Of a stretch of 49,508 nucleotides of DNA, positions 1 through 9,738 are shown piece by piece. Below the pieces are notes generated by a model. That model saw only the letters and a program-made list of their open reading frames with translations, searched no databases and was not told where the DNA came from. How positions within the stretch are numbered: position 1 is the first letter of the stretch; each line of letters begins with the position of its first letter. The stretch covers positions 1-49,508 of the forward strand of contig NZ_LAJE02000222.1 of assembly GCF_000970465.2 (NCBI RefSeq). The letters are read 5' to 3'. The position numbers and the translations under genes are program-made. The stretch is from Devosia insulae DS-56 (lineage in GTDB: Bacteria; Pseudomonadota; Alphaproteobacteria; Rhizobiales; Devosiaceae).

Positions 1-163
1 GGGTGGTAGCGTGCGAGCCTCGGCGCGCTGGCGGGTTGGTTGAACATCGAGTTACAAAGATACCCCCACGCACCGGGCTAACGGATGAGGACGCGCACCC
101 CGCAATGGACAATCTCCCCTGCCCTTGATAGGCAAACCGCGCTTTCAAACGCCCGGTTAAGAG

Positions 164-2188
164 ATGCCCGAACTCCTCGTCGAACTGTTCTCGGAAGAAA
201 TCCCAGCGCGCATGCAGCGCAAGGCCGCCGAGGATCTGAAGAAGGCCGTGACCAATGCGCTGGTCGATGCGGGCCTCGTCTACGAGGGCGCCAAGGCGTT
301 CGTTACACCGCGACGGCTGGCGCTCACCGTCACTGGCCTCCCGGCCCGTTCGCCTGACACGCGCGAAGAGCGCAAGGGCCCGCGGGTAGGCTCGCCACAG
401 CAGGCGATCGACGGCTTCCTCAAGGCGGCGGGGCTGGGTTCGATAGACGAGGCCAAGATCGAGACCGACCCTAAGAAGGGCGAGTTCTATGTCGCCCATA
501 TCGAGAAGCAGGGCGCCGAGGCGACCGACATTCTGGCGACGCTGCTGCCCAAGGTGATCACCGGCTTCGACTGGCCGAAATCCATGCAATGGGGCAATGG
601 CGGGCTGACCTGGGTGCGGCCGCTGCGCGCCATTACCGCCACCTTCGGCACCGACAATGACGAGCCGGTCGTCATCCCATTCAAGTCGAACACCGTCGCC
701 TCCGGCCAGACCACCTTCGGTCACCGCTTCCTCGCGCCCGACGCGATCTGGGTGAAGCGCTTCGACGATTACGTGCAGGCGCTGGAAAAGGCCAAGGTCG
801 TCCTCGACATCGATCGCCGCAAGGAAATCATCCGGGCCGACGCCGACAACCTCGCCTTCGCGCAGGGGCTCAGCGTCATCCACGACGAAGGCCTGCTCGA
901 AGAGGTCGCCGGCCTCGTCGAATGGCCGGTGGTGATGATGGGCTCGTTCGACCCGGCTTTCCTCGAAGTGCCCGAGGAAGTGATCATCGCCACCATCCGC
1001 GCCAACCAGAAGTGTTTCTGCCTGCGCGACAGCTCAGGCAAGCTGGCGCCGTTCTTCATCATCACCTCGAACCAGGTCGCAGCCGATGGCGGCAAGACCA
1101 TCGTCGCCGGCAACGAGCGGGTCATCCGCGCCCGCCTGTCGGATGCGCGGTTCTTCTATCAGACCGACCTGGTGCTGCCGCTCGAGCATGGCCTGCCCAA
1201 GCTCGAGGAGAGCGTATTCCACGCCAAGCTCGGCACGCAGTTCCAGCGCGTCGAGCGGCTGGTGAAGCTCAGCGGCGAGATCGCGCCCAAGGTCGGGGCC
1301 AACCCTGAACTGGCGAAGCGCGCCGCGATGCTGGCCAAGGCCGACCTCACCACCGGCATGGTCGGCGAGTTCCCCGAGCTGCAGGGCATCATGGGCCGCT
1401 ACTATGCTCTGGCGCAGGGCGAGCCGCTGGCCATCGCCAATGCCATTGCCGACCACTACAAGCCGCTCGGCCCCACCGACCTGGTGCCCGGTGAGCCGGT
1501 CGCCATCGCGGTGGCGTTGGCCGACAAGCTCGATACGCTCAAAGGCTTCTGGTCGATCGACGAGAAGCCGACCGGCTCGCGCGATCCGTTTGCGCTGCGC
1601 CGTGCGGCGCTGGGCGTCATCCGGATCGTCACCGACAATAACCTGCGCTTCCCGCTCGAGGTCGAGCCGGACCTGCTGAGCTTCTTCCACGACCGCCTGA
1701 AGGTGACGCTGCGCGATGCCGGCGCCCGCCACGACCTGGTCGATGCGGTGATCGGCAAGGACAGCAACGACATGCTGGAAATCACCGAACGGGTCGAGGC
1801 ACTGTCGAAGCTGCTCGGCTCGGAAGACGGCAAGAACCTGCTCGCCGGTTACAAACGCGCCGCCAATATCCTCGCCGCCGAAGAAAAGAAGGACGGCAAG
1901 GGGTTTTCTGCTCCGGTCGATCCGGCGCTGCTGTCGCTCGCCGAGGAAGCCGCGCTGGCCGAAGCCATTGCCTCGGTAGATGTGGCAGTTGCTGCCAAAG
2001 TCGGGGCCAATGACTACCAGGGCGCCATCACCGCGCTCGGCACGCTACGCCAGCCGGTCGACAGGTTCTTCGAAGCGGTGCTGGTCAACGATCCGGATGC
2101 GGCGATCCGCGCAAACCGCCTGAGCCTCCTCAGCAAGCTGCGCGACACCATGCGGCAGGTGGCGGATTTCTCGAAGGTCGCGGGCTAG
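164..2188 (+). CDS. glyS: Glycyl-tRNA synthetase beta subunit
   Basis: Large subunit of the heterotetrameric (alpha2beta2) bacterial glycyl-tRNA synthetase, which charges tRNA-Gly in the cytoplasm. The 674-residue product opens with the family hallmark [17 protein letters not shown] and continues through the long tRNA-binding body to a helical C-terminus, close to the usual 680-700 residues. The ATG follows a purine-rich TAAGAG. The alpha-subunit gene glyQ normally lies just upstream, but the 163 bases before this ATG do not encode a recognisable glyQ end, so glyQ is either further upstream or separated by another gene. The 3' end faces a LysR gene across a palindromic repeat. The family assignment is secure. 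Confidence 0.97.
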   Translation: MPELLVELFSEEIPARMQRKAAEDLKKAVTNALVDAGLVYEGAKAFVTPRRLALTVTGLPARSPDTREERKGPRVGSPQQAIDGFLKAAGLGSIDEAKIETDPKKGEFYVAHIEKQGAEATDILATLLPKVITGFDWPKSMQWGNGGLTWVRPLRAITATFGTDNDEPVVIPFKSNTVASGQTTFGHRFLAPDAIWVKRFDDYVQALEKAKVVLDIDRRKEIIRADADNLAFAQGLSVIHDEGLLEEVAGLVEWPVVMMGSFDPAFLEVPEEVIIATIRANQKCFCLRDSSGKLAPFFIITSNQVAADGGKTIVAGNERVIRARLSDARFFYQTDLVLPLEHGLPKLEESVFHAKLGTQFQRVERLVKLSGEIAPKVGANPELAKRAAMLAKADLTTGMVGEFPELQGIMGRYYALAQGEPLAIANAIADHYKPLGPTDLVPGEPVAIAVALADKLDTLKGFWSIDEKPTGSRDPFALRRAALGVIRIVTDNNLRFPLEVEPDLLSFFHDRLKVTLRDAGARHDLVDAVIGKDSNDMLEITERVEALSKLLGSEDGKNLLAGYKRAANILAAEEKKDGKGFSAPVDPALLSLAEEAALAEAIASVDVAVAAKVGANDYQGAITALGTLRQPVDRFFEAVLVNDPDAAIRANRLSLLSKLRDTMRQVADFSKVAG

Positions 2189-2242
2189 ACCCTCACCTGG
2201 TCTCGGCCTTCGTCCGAGCCCTCGTTGGGCCCGACTGATAGA

Positions 2243-2349
2243 GACGGCCCCCTCCCGGCCTCCCCCATGAAGGGGGAGGTGAAGAGTCGAGGCTCGATCT
2301 TCGATCGTGCCAAACGCACCAGCAGGGCACCTCCCCCTTCATGGGGGAG
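2243..2349. repeat. Palindromic repeat, type A, copy 1 (right edge truncated)
   Basis: A 22-base arm at 2260-2281 (itself a hairpin, CTCCCCCATGAAGGGGGAG plus GTG) recurs as an exact reverse complement at 2328-2349. The arms flank a short centre that contains GAGTCGAGG. A second copy lies at 22578-22705 and has an additional 13-base outer arm on each side; here only the left outer sequence (GACGGCCCCC) remains. It fills the gap between convergent glyS and lysR and may end both transcripts, although there is no T-tract. Confidence 0.8.
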
Positions 2350-2374
2350 CATCCGGAACGGGCAATCCGCCGCC

Positions 2375-3256
2375 CTACTCCGCACCCTCCAGCTCTTTCG
2401 CCGCCGCCCGCGCCATCTCCATGAACACCCGCACGTTCGGGCTCAGGTAGCGCTGCGCTGGATAGACGAAATAGACATGCGCCTGCTCGGTGCTGAACTC
2501 GGGGAGCACACGACGCAGCGACGTGCCCGGCGTGATGGCGTCGGGCAACAGGCCAATGCCGTAGCCGCTGAGCACGAAGGCGCGGATCGCCTGCATGTCG
2601 TCGGCAGTGAGGCGCGAGCGTTGCGGCGGCATGATGCTCTCGCCCGCAGGACCAATCAGCCGGAAGCTCTCGGGGATGCGCGAGAAGCCGACGATGCGGT
2701 GGGTATCGAGTTCATCGGGCGTCTGTGGCAGGCCGTGACGCTGCACATAGTCCTCGCTGGCCCATAGGCCCAAAGCGCCGCAGGCGAACTTGCGGCTCAT
2801 CAGGGCGGAATCGCGCATCGGGCCGGCGCGCACGGCGAGATCGATGCCCTCGCCGATCAGGTCGAGCTGCCGGTTGGTGATGACCAGCTCGATGCTGACA
2901 TCGGGATACGCATCGAGAAAGCGCTCGCAGAATGGCGGCAGCACGGTGCTGGCGATATCGGACGCGGCGGTGATGCGCAGCAGGCCGCTCGGCTTGCCGC
3001 TCGCGGCCGCGAGCCGGCTCTGCCCGGCATCGAGCGCATTCAGCGCTTCGACGCAGGAAGCGAAATAGGCTTCGCCCGCCTCGGTGACATGCATGCGCCG
3101 GGTGGAGCGCTGGATCAGCGTGACGCCGAGCCGCTCCTCGAGCCGCGCGATCTTGGCCGAAACCGTGGTGGTCGGCATGCCGAGCAAACGCGCGGCAGCC
3201 GCGAAGCTGCCCTCCTGCACCACCCTCACAAAGACGTCGATGCCATCGAGATTCAT
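2375..3256 (-). CDS. LysR-family transcriptional regulator
   Basis: A 293-residue regulator with an N-terminal winged HTH (about residues 3-62, including the helix AAARLLGMPTTTVSAKIARLE) and a C-terminal periplasmic-binding-protein-like effector domain (about 90-290). It belongs to the large CrgA/DmlR-type group of LTTRs whose first residues read MNLDGIDVFVRVV. It is transcribed away from the DoxX-like gene at 3379, across 122 bases that hold a small dyad, so that gene is its likely target. The effector cannot be read from sequence. Confidence 0.93.
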   Translation of the reverse strand: MNLDGIDVFVRVVQEGSFAAAARLLGMPTTTVSAKIARLEERLGVTLIQRSTRRMHVTEAGEAYFASCVEALNALDAGQSRLAAASGKPSGLLRITAASDIASTVLPPFCERFLDAYPDVSIELVITNRQLDLIGEGIDLAVRAGPMRDSALMSRKFACGALGLWASEDYVQRHGLPQTPDELDTHRIVGFSRIPESFRLIGPAGESIMPPQRSRLTADDMQAIRAFVLSGYGIGLLPDAITPGTSLRRVLPEFSTEQAHVYFVYPAQRYLSPNVRVFMEMARAAAKELEGAE

Positions 3257-3266
3257 CCCGGCATTA

Positions 3267-3280
3267 TGCAGGATTTTGCA
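3267..3280. promoter_or_regulatory. Candidate LysR operator in divergent intergenic region
   Basis: TGCA-N6-TGCA dyad lying 11 bases upstream of the lysR start and about 100 bases before the divergent DoxX-like gene. The position suits an autoregulatory LTTR site, but the dyad is short and could be chance. Confidence 0.3.
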
Positions 3281-3378
3281 CGATCATTCCAGAGATAGCC
3301 CGATTGTGGGACGGGAAGCGATCGAGGACAGTCCGCGCCAACAGAAAGCGGCAGGCGCCGCCTGAAAGGATGACGACA

Positions 3379-3771
3379 ATGGACTTCCTGACCTCCCTCG
3401 ATTTCTGGCTCTGGGTTGCCGCGACCATCGCGGCGTTGTTCTACCTGCTTGCGGCATACTGGAAGGTGCTGATGCCGATCCCGCAGCTCGCCGGGATGAT
3501 GAAATGGCCCGGCGACGTGTCGCCGGGTTTCGTGCGCGGCATCGGCCTCGTCGATCTCGCTGCCGGGCTCGGCATGGTGCTGCCGCTGGCCACGGGGATT
3601 CTCACCTTCCTCACCCCGCTCGCGGCACTCGGCTCGGTGGTGTTGCAGGTGCTGGCGATCGGCTTTCACGGCAAGCGAGGCGAGACGAAACAGACGCTCG
3701 GCCTCAACATCGTGCTGCTGGCGCTCTCGGCCTTCGTGCTGTGGGGACGCCGCGGCCTCCTGGGCCTCTGA
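3379..3771 (+). CDS. DoxX-like family membrane protein
   Basis: A 130-residue inner-membrane protein with four predicted hydrophobic segments (about 7-27, 45-67, 72-92 and 104-121) and the DoxX-like layout, including the FYLLAAYWKV segment after helix 1. The start at 3379 is preferred because AAAGGA lies 8 bases ahead; an ATG at 3370 in the same frame would add three residues. DoxX-family proteins are small quinone- or redox-linked membrane proteins of mostly unknown activity. The divergent LysR gene is its probable regulator. Confidence 0.8.
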   Translation: MDFLTSLDFWLWVAATIAALFYLLAAYWKVLMPIPQLAGMMKWPGDVSPGFVRGIGLVDLAAGLGMVLPLATGILTFLTPLAALGSVVLQVLAIGFHGKRGETKQTLGLNIVLLALSAFVLWGRRGLLGL

Positions 3772-3814
3772 TGCTGGACGGGGTGGGGCCGAGACCTCAC
3801 CCCGATCGCTTCGC

Positions 3815-4237
3815 TTACAGCCCGAACGTCACGTTGCCATCATCGTCCATGGCGAAGCCCGGATTCCAGGCGATCTCCCAGGCATGGTCATCGGGGTCGG
3901 TGACGTAGCCGCGCAGCCCGCCATGCGGCGGGGCGTCGGCCGGACGGATGATCCGCCCGCCGGCTGCCGCCAGGGCCTCGATCAGTGGAGCCACCTCGGC
4001 TTCGGTGGCGACATTGTGGGCCAAGGCGAAGGCACCGGGCGTCCGCAGCCCGGTGCGGTTCATGTCCACCTCCAGCTCAGCGCTGAGGAAGGTGCCGAGC
4101 ACCATGCCGTTGAGCTGGTAGAAGGTGATCACGTCGCTCTCATAGACCGGCGCCCAGCCGAACCCTTCGCTGTAAAAGCTCCGTGAGCGAGCGAGGTCGG
4201 TGGTGCCGAGGGTGATAACGGATACTGCAGGCTTCAT
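3815..4237 (-). CDS. VOC-superfamily (glyoxalase/bleomycin-resistance-like) protein
   Basis: A 140-residue vicinal-oxygen-chelate protein. It begins MKPAVSVITLGTTDLARS, the usual first beta strand and helix, and ends with the second half containing TDPDDHAWEIAWNPGF, which carries a typical metal-ligand Glu. This family includes glyoxalases, ring-cleaving dioxygenases and antibiotic-binding proteins; nothing here fixes the substrate. The start at 4237 fits the domain boundary better than the upstream in-frame codon at 4291. It is convergent with the DoxX-like gene and divergent from the radical SAM gene. Confidence 0.85.
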   Translation of the reverse strand: MKPAVSVITLGTTDLARSRSFYSEGFGWAPVYESDVITFYQLNGMVLGTFLSAELEVDMNRTGLRTPGAFALAHNVATEAEVAPLIEALAAAGGRIIRPADAPPHGGLRGYVTDPDDHAWEIAWNPGFAMDDDGNVTFGL

Positions 4238-4431
4238 TTGGCCAAGACCTTTCACTGCGCCGCTCCCCGATGGAGCGGCGTTCAAGGCCATGGGACTCAG
4301 TCGCCGAAGCGAAGGCCAGGACCGCCGCAGCGGGACAGGGCTAACCGCACCTGCCTCTCCTTTTCTGACCCATCTAGGCTAGCAGCCGGCGCTATCAGGT
4401 CAATGCCGCGGCAGTTCCTCTCCACTGGTTT

Positions 4432-4446
4432 GTTCTTGTTCTGTTC
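4432..4446. promoter_or_regulatory. LexA (SOS) box, alphaproteobacterial type
   Basis: A perfect GTTC-N7-GTTC direct repeat (GTTC at 4432-4435 and 4443-4446; a further GTTC at 4438-4441 lies between them). This is the established LexA-binding motif of Alphaproteobacteria. It lies 68 bases upstream of the radical SAM start codon at 4514, in the divergent intergenic region shared with the VOC gene, so either gene could be controlled; distance and function favour the radical SAM gene. Confidence 0.65.
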
Positions 4447-4513
4447 TCATCGGAATGCTAATCCTAATGGAACGTTACCCCTGGCGAGTCGCTTAAGGGT
4501 TTGGAGAACGGAC

Positions 4514-5659
4514 ATGCGGGTCAGCGCCCCCAATTTCGAGCAGCTGGAGCGGTTGAACGGCACACGCGATGCGGACCTGATCGCGCGGCGGTATGTCGAT
4601 CCGGCGCTCAATCGCGGCCGTGGCGCGCAGACCAACAAGGGCAGTCGCTTCGATCGGCAAAGCCGCGAAGAGTTCGACGACGGTTGGGGACAGGTCGAGG
4701 ATTTGAAGCCGTTCGAAACCATCGAGCATGTCGAGCGCGCCAAATCGATCATCACCCGCAACGAAAGCCCGGATATCGGCTTTGATCGCTCGATCAACGC
4801 CTATCGCGGCTGTGAGCATGGCTGCTCGTATTGCTTCGCCCGCCCGACCCACGCCTATCTCGGGCACTCGGCGGGGCTGGAGTTCGAGCGCGACATCTAT
4901 GTGAAGGCCAATGCCGTCGAGCTGCTGCGGCGCGAGCTGGCCGACAAGCGCTATAAGCCCAAGCCCATCGCCATGGGCACCAATACCGACCCGTACCAGC
5001 CGGCCGAGCGGCAGCATAAGCTGACCCGCGGCATCCTCGAGTTGCTGCTCGAGACCAAACACCCGGTGACCATCACTACCAAATCGGCGCTGGTGGTGCG
5101 CGACCTCGACATCCTGAAGCCGCTGGCCGAACAGAACCTGGTGCGCGTGGCGCTGTCGATCACCAGCATGGATCACATCCTGTCGCGCAAGATGGAGCCG
5201 CGGGCTTCGACGCCGGAAAAGCGCCTGGAAGCGGTGCGGCTGCTGTCGGAAGCCGGCATTCCGACGACGGTGATGGCGGCGCCGATGATCCCGGCGATCA
5301 ATGACATGGAGCTCGAACGCATCCTCGATGCGGCGGCGGCGCAGGGCGCGGTGGGCGCCAATGCCATCCTGCTGCGGCTGCCGGGGGAAGTGCGCGACAT
5401 TTTTCGCGAGTGGCTGCTGCGGCATTTTCCCGATCGGGTGAGCCACGTGATGAGCCTCGTGCGCGACACGCGTGGCGGCAAGGATAACGACCCGAATTTC
5501 GGCACGCGCTTCGTCGGCGAGGGTCCGTACGCGACGCTGCTGCGCCAGCGCGTCGACCTTGCCAAGGCACGCTACAAGCTCGACCGGCCGATCGCGCCGC
5601 TGCGCACCGATCTGTTCACGCCGCCGACGGTGGACGATGGGCAGATGAGTCTGTTCTGA
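4514..5659 (+). CDS. PA0069-family radical SAM protein (spore photolyase-like)
   Basis: A 381-residue radical SAM enzyme. The cluster-binding motif is CEHGCSYC (Cys100, Cys104, Cys107), followed by a TIM-barrel core. The preceding segment and the NTDPYQPAE motif are typical of the PA0069 / Rv2578c family, annotated as related to spore photoproduct lyase; the substrate is not established. The start at 4514 has GGAG 7 bases upstream; the open frame extends 92 codons further but without family similarity. A LexA box lies at 4432-4446, implying induction by DNA damage, which agrees with a repair role (inference). Confidence 0.9.
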   Translation: MRVSAPNFEQLERLNGTRDADLIARRYVDPALNRGRGAQTNKGSRFDRQSREEFDDGWGQVEDLKPFETIEHVERAKSIITRNESPDIGFDRSINAYRGCEHGCSYCFARPTHAYLGHSAGLEFERDIYVKANAVELLRRELADKRYKPKPIAMGTNTDPYQPAERQHKLTRGILELLLETKHPVTITTKSALVVRDLDILKPLAEQNLVRVALSITSMDHILSRKMEPRASTPEKRLEAVRLLSEAGIPTTVMAAPMIPAINDMELERILDAAAAQGAVGANAILLRLPGEVRDIFREWLLRHFPDRVSHVMSLVRDTRGGKDNDPNFGTRFVGEGPYATLLRQRVDLAKARYKLDRPIAPLRTDLFTPPTVDDGQMSLF

Positions 5660-5681
5660 GCGGGCGTAGCCGCTCCTCGCT

Positions 5682-5867
5682 CCGCTCGGATCGCGCAACC
5701 TATGGTTGCGATACCCCTCATCCGGCGCTACGCGCCACCTTCTCCCTCGAGGGGAGAAGGCACCAGTCTGAGAGCTCTCGGTTCCGTAGCCTTCTCCCCT
5801 TGAGGGAGAAGGTGCCCGAAGGGCGGATGAGGGGTGTCGCATCGCTTGCGATGCGCGATCCGAGCGG
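5682..5867. repeat. Nested palindromic repeat, type C
   Basis: A 186-base imperfect inverted repeat. The outermost arms are CCGCTCGGATCGCG (5682-5695) and its exact reverse complement (5854-5867). Inside these are CCCCTCATCCG/CGGATGAGGGG and paired CCTTCTCCC/GGGAGAAGG hairpins. It occupies nearly all the space between the radical SAM gene and rnhB. The CCTCATCCG...CCTTCTCCC type is a common intergenic palindrome in Rhizobiales genomes. It could fold into a long hairpin in either transcript. Confidence 0.8.
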
Positions 5868-5879
5868 ACGCAAGGAGCG

Positions 5880-6599
5880 ATGCCAGACAGTCCGTTCACG
5901 TACTTCCTACTTGCCCCTGAGCCGTGCATGGCGATGCTTGAGGACATGCCGTCCGATTCGCCTATCATCATCAGCAAGCCGACGCTCAAGTTCGAGCGTG
6001 CCGCGATAAAACGCGGGGCGAAATTCGTCTGCGGCGTCGATGAGGTCGGGCGCGGACCGCTTGCGGGGCCGGTGGTGGTTTCGGCGGTGATCCTCAACCA
6101 TCGCAAGGTGCCGGAAGGGCTCAACGACTCCAAGGTGCTGACCGCCGCGCAGCGCGAGGCGCTGTACGAAAAGATCATGGCCTCGGCCATCGTTTCGATC
6201 GTGGTGGCGCCGCCGACGATCATCGCACAGCTCAACATCCTGCAGGCCTCGCTCTGGGCGATGCGCAAGGCGGTGCTGGGCCTGCAGGTGAAAGCCGACC
6301 ACATCCTGGTCGACGGCAACAAGCTGCCCAAGGACCTGCCCTGCCCCGGCGAGGCGATCGTCGGCGGCGACGGGCGCTCGGTATCGATCGCCGCGGCCTC
6401 GATCGTCGCCAAGGTGACCCGCGACCGGATGTGCCTGATCATGGACTTCGAGGAGCCGCAATTCGGCTTTTCGAGCCACAAAGGTTATGCCGCGCCGCAG
6501 CACCTAGAAGCGCTCACCGCGCACGGCCCGGGCCGTCATCATCGGATGGACTTCGCCCCCTGTATCCAGGCACAGCGGATGAAGACGATCGCCGCCTGA
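5880..6599 (+). CDS. rnhB: Ribonuclease HII
   Basis: Cytoplasmic endonuclease that cuts the RNA strand of RNA:DNA hybrids and initiates removal of ribonucleotides from DNA. The catalytic motif GVDEVGRGPLAGP (Asp54, Glu55) and the later VDGN and SIVAKVTRDR motifs are intact. The frame gives 239 residues from the ATG at 5880, with AAGGAG only 2 bases upstream. ATGs at 5929 and 5947 would give 215-225 residues, closer to the family norm and lacking the unconserved N-terminus, so the start is uncertain. It is followed by ccrM after 112 bases. Confidence 0.95.
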   Translation: MPDSPFTYFLLAPEPCMAMLEDMPSDSPIIISKPTLKFERAAIKRGAKFVCGVDEVGRGPLAGPVVVSAVILNHRKVPEGLNDSKVLTAAQREALYEKIMASAIVSIVVAPPTIIAQLNILQASLWAMRKAVLGLQVKADHILVDGNKLPKDLPCPGEAIVGGDGRSVSIAAASIVAKVTRDRMCLIMDFEEPQFGFSSHKGYAAPQHLEALTAHGPGRHHRMDFAPCIQAQRMKTIAA

Positions 6600-6622
6600 G
6601 GCGGACGACACGTATCCGCGCC

Positions 6623-6637
6623 TTAACCTCTCGCTAA
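6623..6637. promoter_or_regulatory. Candidate CtrA box 1 (7 of 8 conserved bases)
   Basis: TTAA-N7-CTAA, one mismatch from the CtrA consensus TTAA-N7-TTAA. It lies 24 bases upstream of a perfect box and 75 bases before the ccrM start. Paired boxes at ccrM fit cell-cycle control known from Caulobacter. Confidence 0.5.
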
Positions 6638-6646
6638 CCTCGAAGC

Positions 6647-6661
6647 TTAAATCCCCTTTAA
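6647..6661. promoter_or_regulatory. CtrA box 2 upstream of ccrM (perfect consensus)
   Basis: TTAA-N7-TTAA with exact spacing (6647-6650 and 6658-6661), 50 bases before the ccrM start codon. In Caulobacter crescentus CtrA activates ccrM through this motif, so conserved regulation is likely here. Confidence 0.7.
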
Positions 6662-6690
6662 CCCTAACGCCTTACAACCGATCCCGTTAG

Positions 6691-7842
<1,152 letters not shown>

Positions 7843-7873
7843 ATCTGACCTCCATTCAACTCAGGCTGCGCTC

Positions 7874-7903
7874 GCCGCCGGCTCGAAAGAGCCGGCGGCT
7901 TTT
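7874..7903 (+). terminator. Rho-independent terminator of ccrM
   Basis: An 11-bp perfect GC-rich stem (7874-7884 with 7889-7899) closed by a GAAA tetraloop and followed by TTTT. It lies 31 bases after the ccrM stop and just before the convergent mutY stop. Confidence 0.85.
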
Positions 7904-7911
7904 GCTTCACG

Positions 7912-8976
7912 CTACTGCAACCCGGCGGCAGCCAGCACTTTGCGGAAGACGCTGGGCAGGGCTTCGGCGTCGAGCTCGCGCGGATCGGCCCACCAGCCCG
8001 CTTTGAGTTCGGCCGGATCGGCCACCACCGCCGACCACACGTCGAGTTCGAGCCGGAAGTGCGTGAAAACATGGACGACCTGGCCGTCATAGCGCCAGTC
8101 GGAAGCGACCGGATGCACCACTGCGCGCTTGTCAGGCGTCCAATCCGATACCGGCGTCTCGGTCATCTGCGCCAATAACCCCTTCTCGGCCCGTGTCTGC
8201 AGGTACACATCGCCATCGGTGTCGCGCATGACAAAGGCGTGGCCGTAGCGGGTCGGGCGGTCGGCCTTTTCGGGCTTGACCGGATAGAGCAGCGGATCGA
8301 GCTTGGTGCCGCGGCAGCCCGGCTGGATCGGGCAGAGCATGCAGCTGGCGTTGCGCGGGGCGCAGATGGTAGCGCCCAGATCCATCAGCGCCTGCGCGAA
8401 GTCTCCGGCACGTTCCGGCACCACCGCCTGCACTGTGCCGCGCACCAGGTCCTTGGCGTCGCGCGCCGGAACCTCCAGCGCCAGGTAACGCGCCACCACC
8501 CGATCGACATTGCCATCGACCACCGCCACCCGCTCATCGCCGGTGATCGCCGCGATGGCAGCTGCAGTGTAGGGACCGATGCCCGGCAGGGTCAGCAGCT
8601 CGGCCGAACTGGTCGGGAACCGGCCGCCGAAGCGCTCGACCACCGCCTTGGCGCAGGCGTGGAGGTTCCGAGCCCGGGCGTAGTAGCCGAGCCCCGCCCA
8701 TTCGACGAGCACGGCTTCGAGCGGCGACGCGGCGAGATCGGCGACGGTCGGCCAGAGGTGGAGAAAGCGCGCGTAGTAGCGTCCGACCGCCGCAACTGTC
8801 GTCTGCTGCAGCATGATCTCGCTGAGCCAGACGCGGTAGGGGTCGGCGGTGATGCCGCGGGCGCGGTCGGCCGGGCCGACCCGCCACGGCAAGGTACGGG
8901 CGTGCCGGTCGTACCAGGCGAGCACGGCAGCCGCATCGAGCGGCACGGGGTTTTGCTGGGGCGCGGCATTTGACAT
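7912..8976 (-). CDS. mutY: A/G-specific adenine DNA glycosylase
   Basis: Base-excision repair enzyme that removes adenine mispaired with 8-oxoguanine. About 354 residues from the start at 8976; an in-frame ATG at 8988 is possible. Visible features are the catalytic Glu53 in WLSEIMLQQT, the helix-hairpin-helix LPGIGPYTAAAI with Asp154 in VDGNV, and the [4Fe-4S] ligands Cys205-x6-Cys212-x2-Cys215-x5-Cys221. The C-terminal NUDIX-like domain (about 235-350) recognises 8-oxoG. It is divergent from the DciA gene. All key residues are present. Confidence 0.97.
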   Translation of the reverse strand: MSNAAPQQNPVPLDAAAVLAWYDRHARTLPWRVGPADRARGITADPYRVWLSEIMLQQTTVAAVGRYYARFLHLWPTVADLAASPLEAVLVEWAGLGYYARARNLHACAKAVVERFGGRFPTSSAELLTLPGIGPYTAAAIAAITGDERVAVVDGNVDRVVARYLALEVPARDAKDLVRGTVQAVVPERAGDFAQALMDLGATICAPRNASCMLCPIQPGCRGTKLDPLLYPVKPEKADRPTRYGHAFVMRDTDGDVYLQTRAEKGLLAQMTETPVSDWTPDKRAVVHPVASDWRYDGQVVHVFTHFRLELDVWSAVVADPAELKAGWWADPRELDAEALPSVFRKVLAAAGLQ

Positions 8977-9039
8977 GATGGCGGCCACAGATGGCGCGCC
9001 GCAGCAGCGGGCGCAAGCGGCGGCGGGAAGTTGTTACCA

Positions 9040-9561
9040 GTGGCGGACAAGCCGAAATCGAAACCCAAGGACGATGCGCCGCCCAAACGGCTCAACCGCG
9101 CCGTCGGCGTGGCCGAAGCGCTTGGCGGGGTGCTCGATCCGGCACTGAAGAAGCGCGGCTTTGCCAGCCGCGATATCCTCTCGCACTGGCCGACCATCGC
9201 GCCGGCGCCCTACGACAAGGTGACCCGGCCGGACAAGCTGAGCTGGCCGCGCGGCGAAAAAGGCGCCGAAGGGGCGACGCTTTACCTGCGCTGCCATCCT
9301 GGCCATGCCCTGGCACTTGCCCATGAAGGTCAGCGCGTCGCAGCCTCGATCAACCGCTACTATGGCTATTTCCTCGTCGGACAGGTGCGGCTCAGCGCCG
9401 AACCTTTCGCGATCGAGGACGAGGCGCCCGAGACGATCCCGGCGCTGCCAGAGGTTGCCCGGGCGCGGATCAGCCGCACGGTCGAGCGGGTTAGCGATCC
9501 CGGGGTACGTGACGCCCTGCGACAACTCGGACAGGCGATCGCCCGGAGAAAGCCACGTTGA
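9040..9561 (+). CDS. DUF721 / DciA-family protein
   Basis: A 173-residue cytoplasmic protein. The DUF721 core (about 20-110) contains WPTIAPAPYDKVTRPDKL and an RCHPGHALAL strand. DciA proteins of this family help load the replicative helicase in bacteria that lack DnaC/DnaI, a role known for the family and inferred here. The GTG at 9040 is preferred because GGGAAG lies 9 bases upstream and the following residues are the charged leader usual in this family; a TTG at 9031 is the alternative. It sits between mutY and a DsbA-family gene. Confidence 0.85.
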   Translation: MADKPKSKPKDDAPPKRLNRAVGVAEALGGVLDPALKKRGFASRDILSHWPTIAPAPYDKVTRPDKLSWPRGEKGAEGATLYLRCHPGHALALAHEGQRVAASINRYYGYFLVGQVRLSAEPFAIEDEAPETIPALPEVARARISRTVERVSDPGVRDALRQLGQAIARRKPR

Positions 9562-9616
9562 TAAGTGCGTGTTCCGCGTTGCCATTCGAGCGTAGCTCTC
9601 ATGGCCTTCTCGCCTC

Positions 9617-9639
9617 AAATCGCTCCACTGGAGCGATTT
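9617..9639. repeat. Short perfect palindrome after the DciA gene
   Basis: Arms AAATCGCTCC (9617-9626) and GGAGCGATTT (9630-9639) around ACT. It lacks a T-tract and could be a transcript-end hairpin or a protein-binding site. The rest of 9562-9738 shows no gene. Confidence 0.5.
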
Positions 9640-9738
9640 GCCCTGCTGGACATCGCGAAGTGTTCATCGCCGGTTGAACTTGCCCGGCCTACTTTGCCCC
9701 GATATTAGGGCGAGCAACGAAAAAACGGAGTGAAACTC

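Noticed and set aside
1-163. End of glyQ before glyS
   Set aside because: No frame in this stretch resembles the glycyl-tRNA synthetase alpha-subunit C-terminus; nothing else recognisable is present.
4493-6481. 662-codon minus-strand open frame opposite the radical SAM and rnhB genes
   Set aside because: Low-complexity Ser/Arg-rich translation antisense to two well-supported genes.
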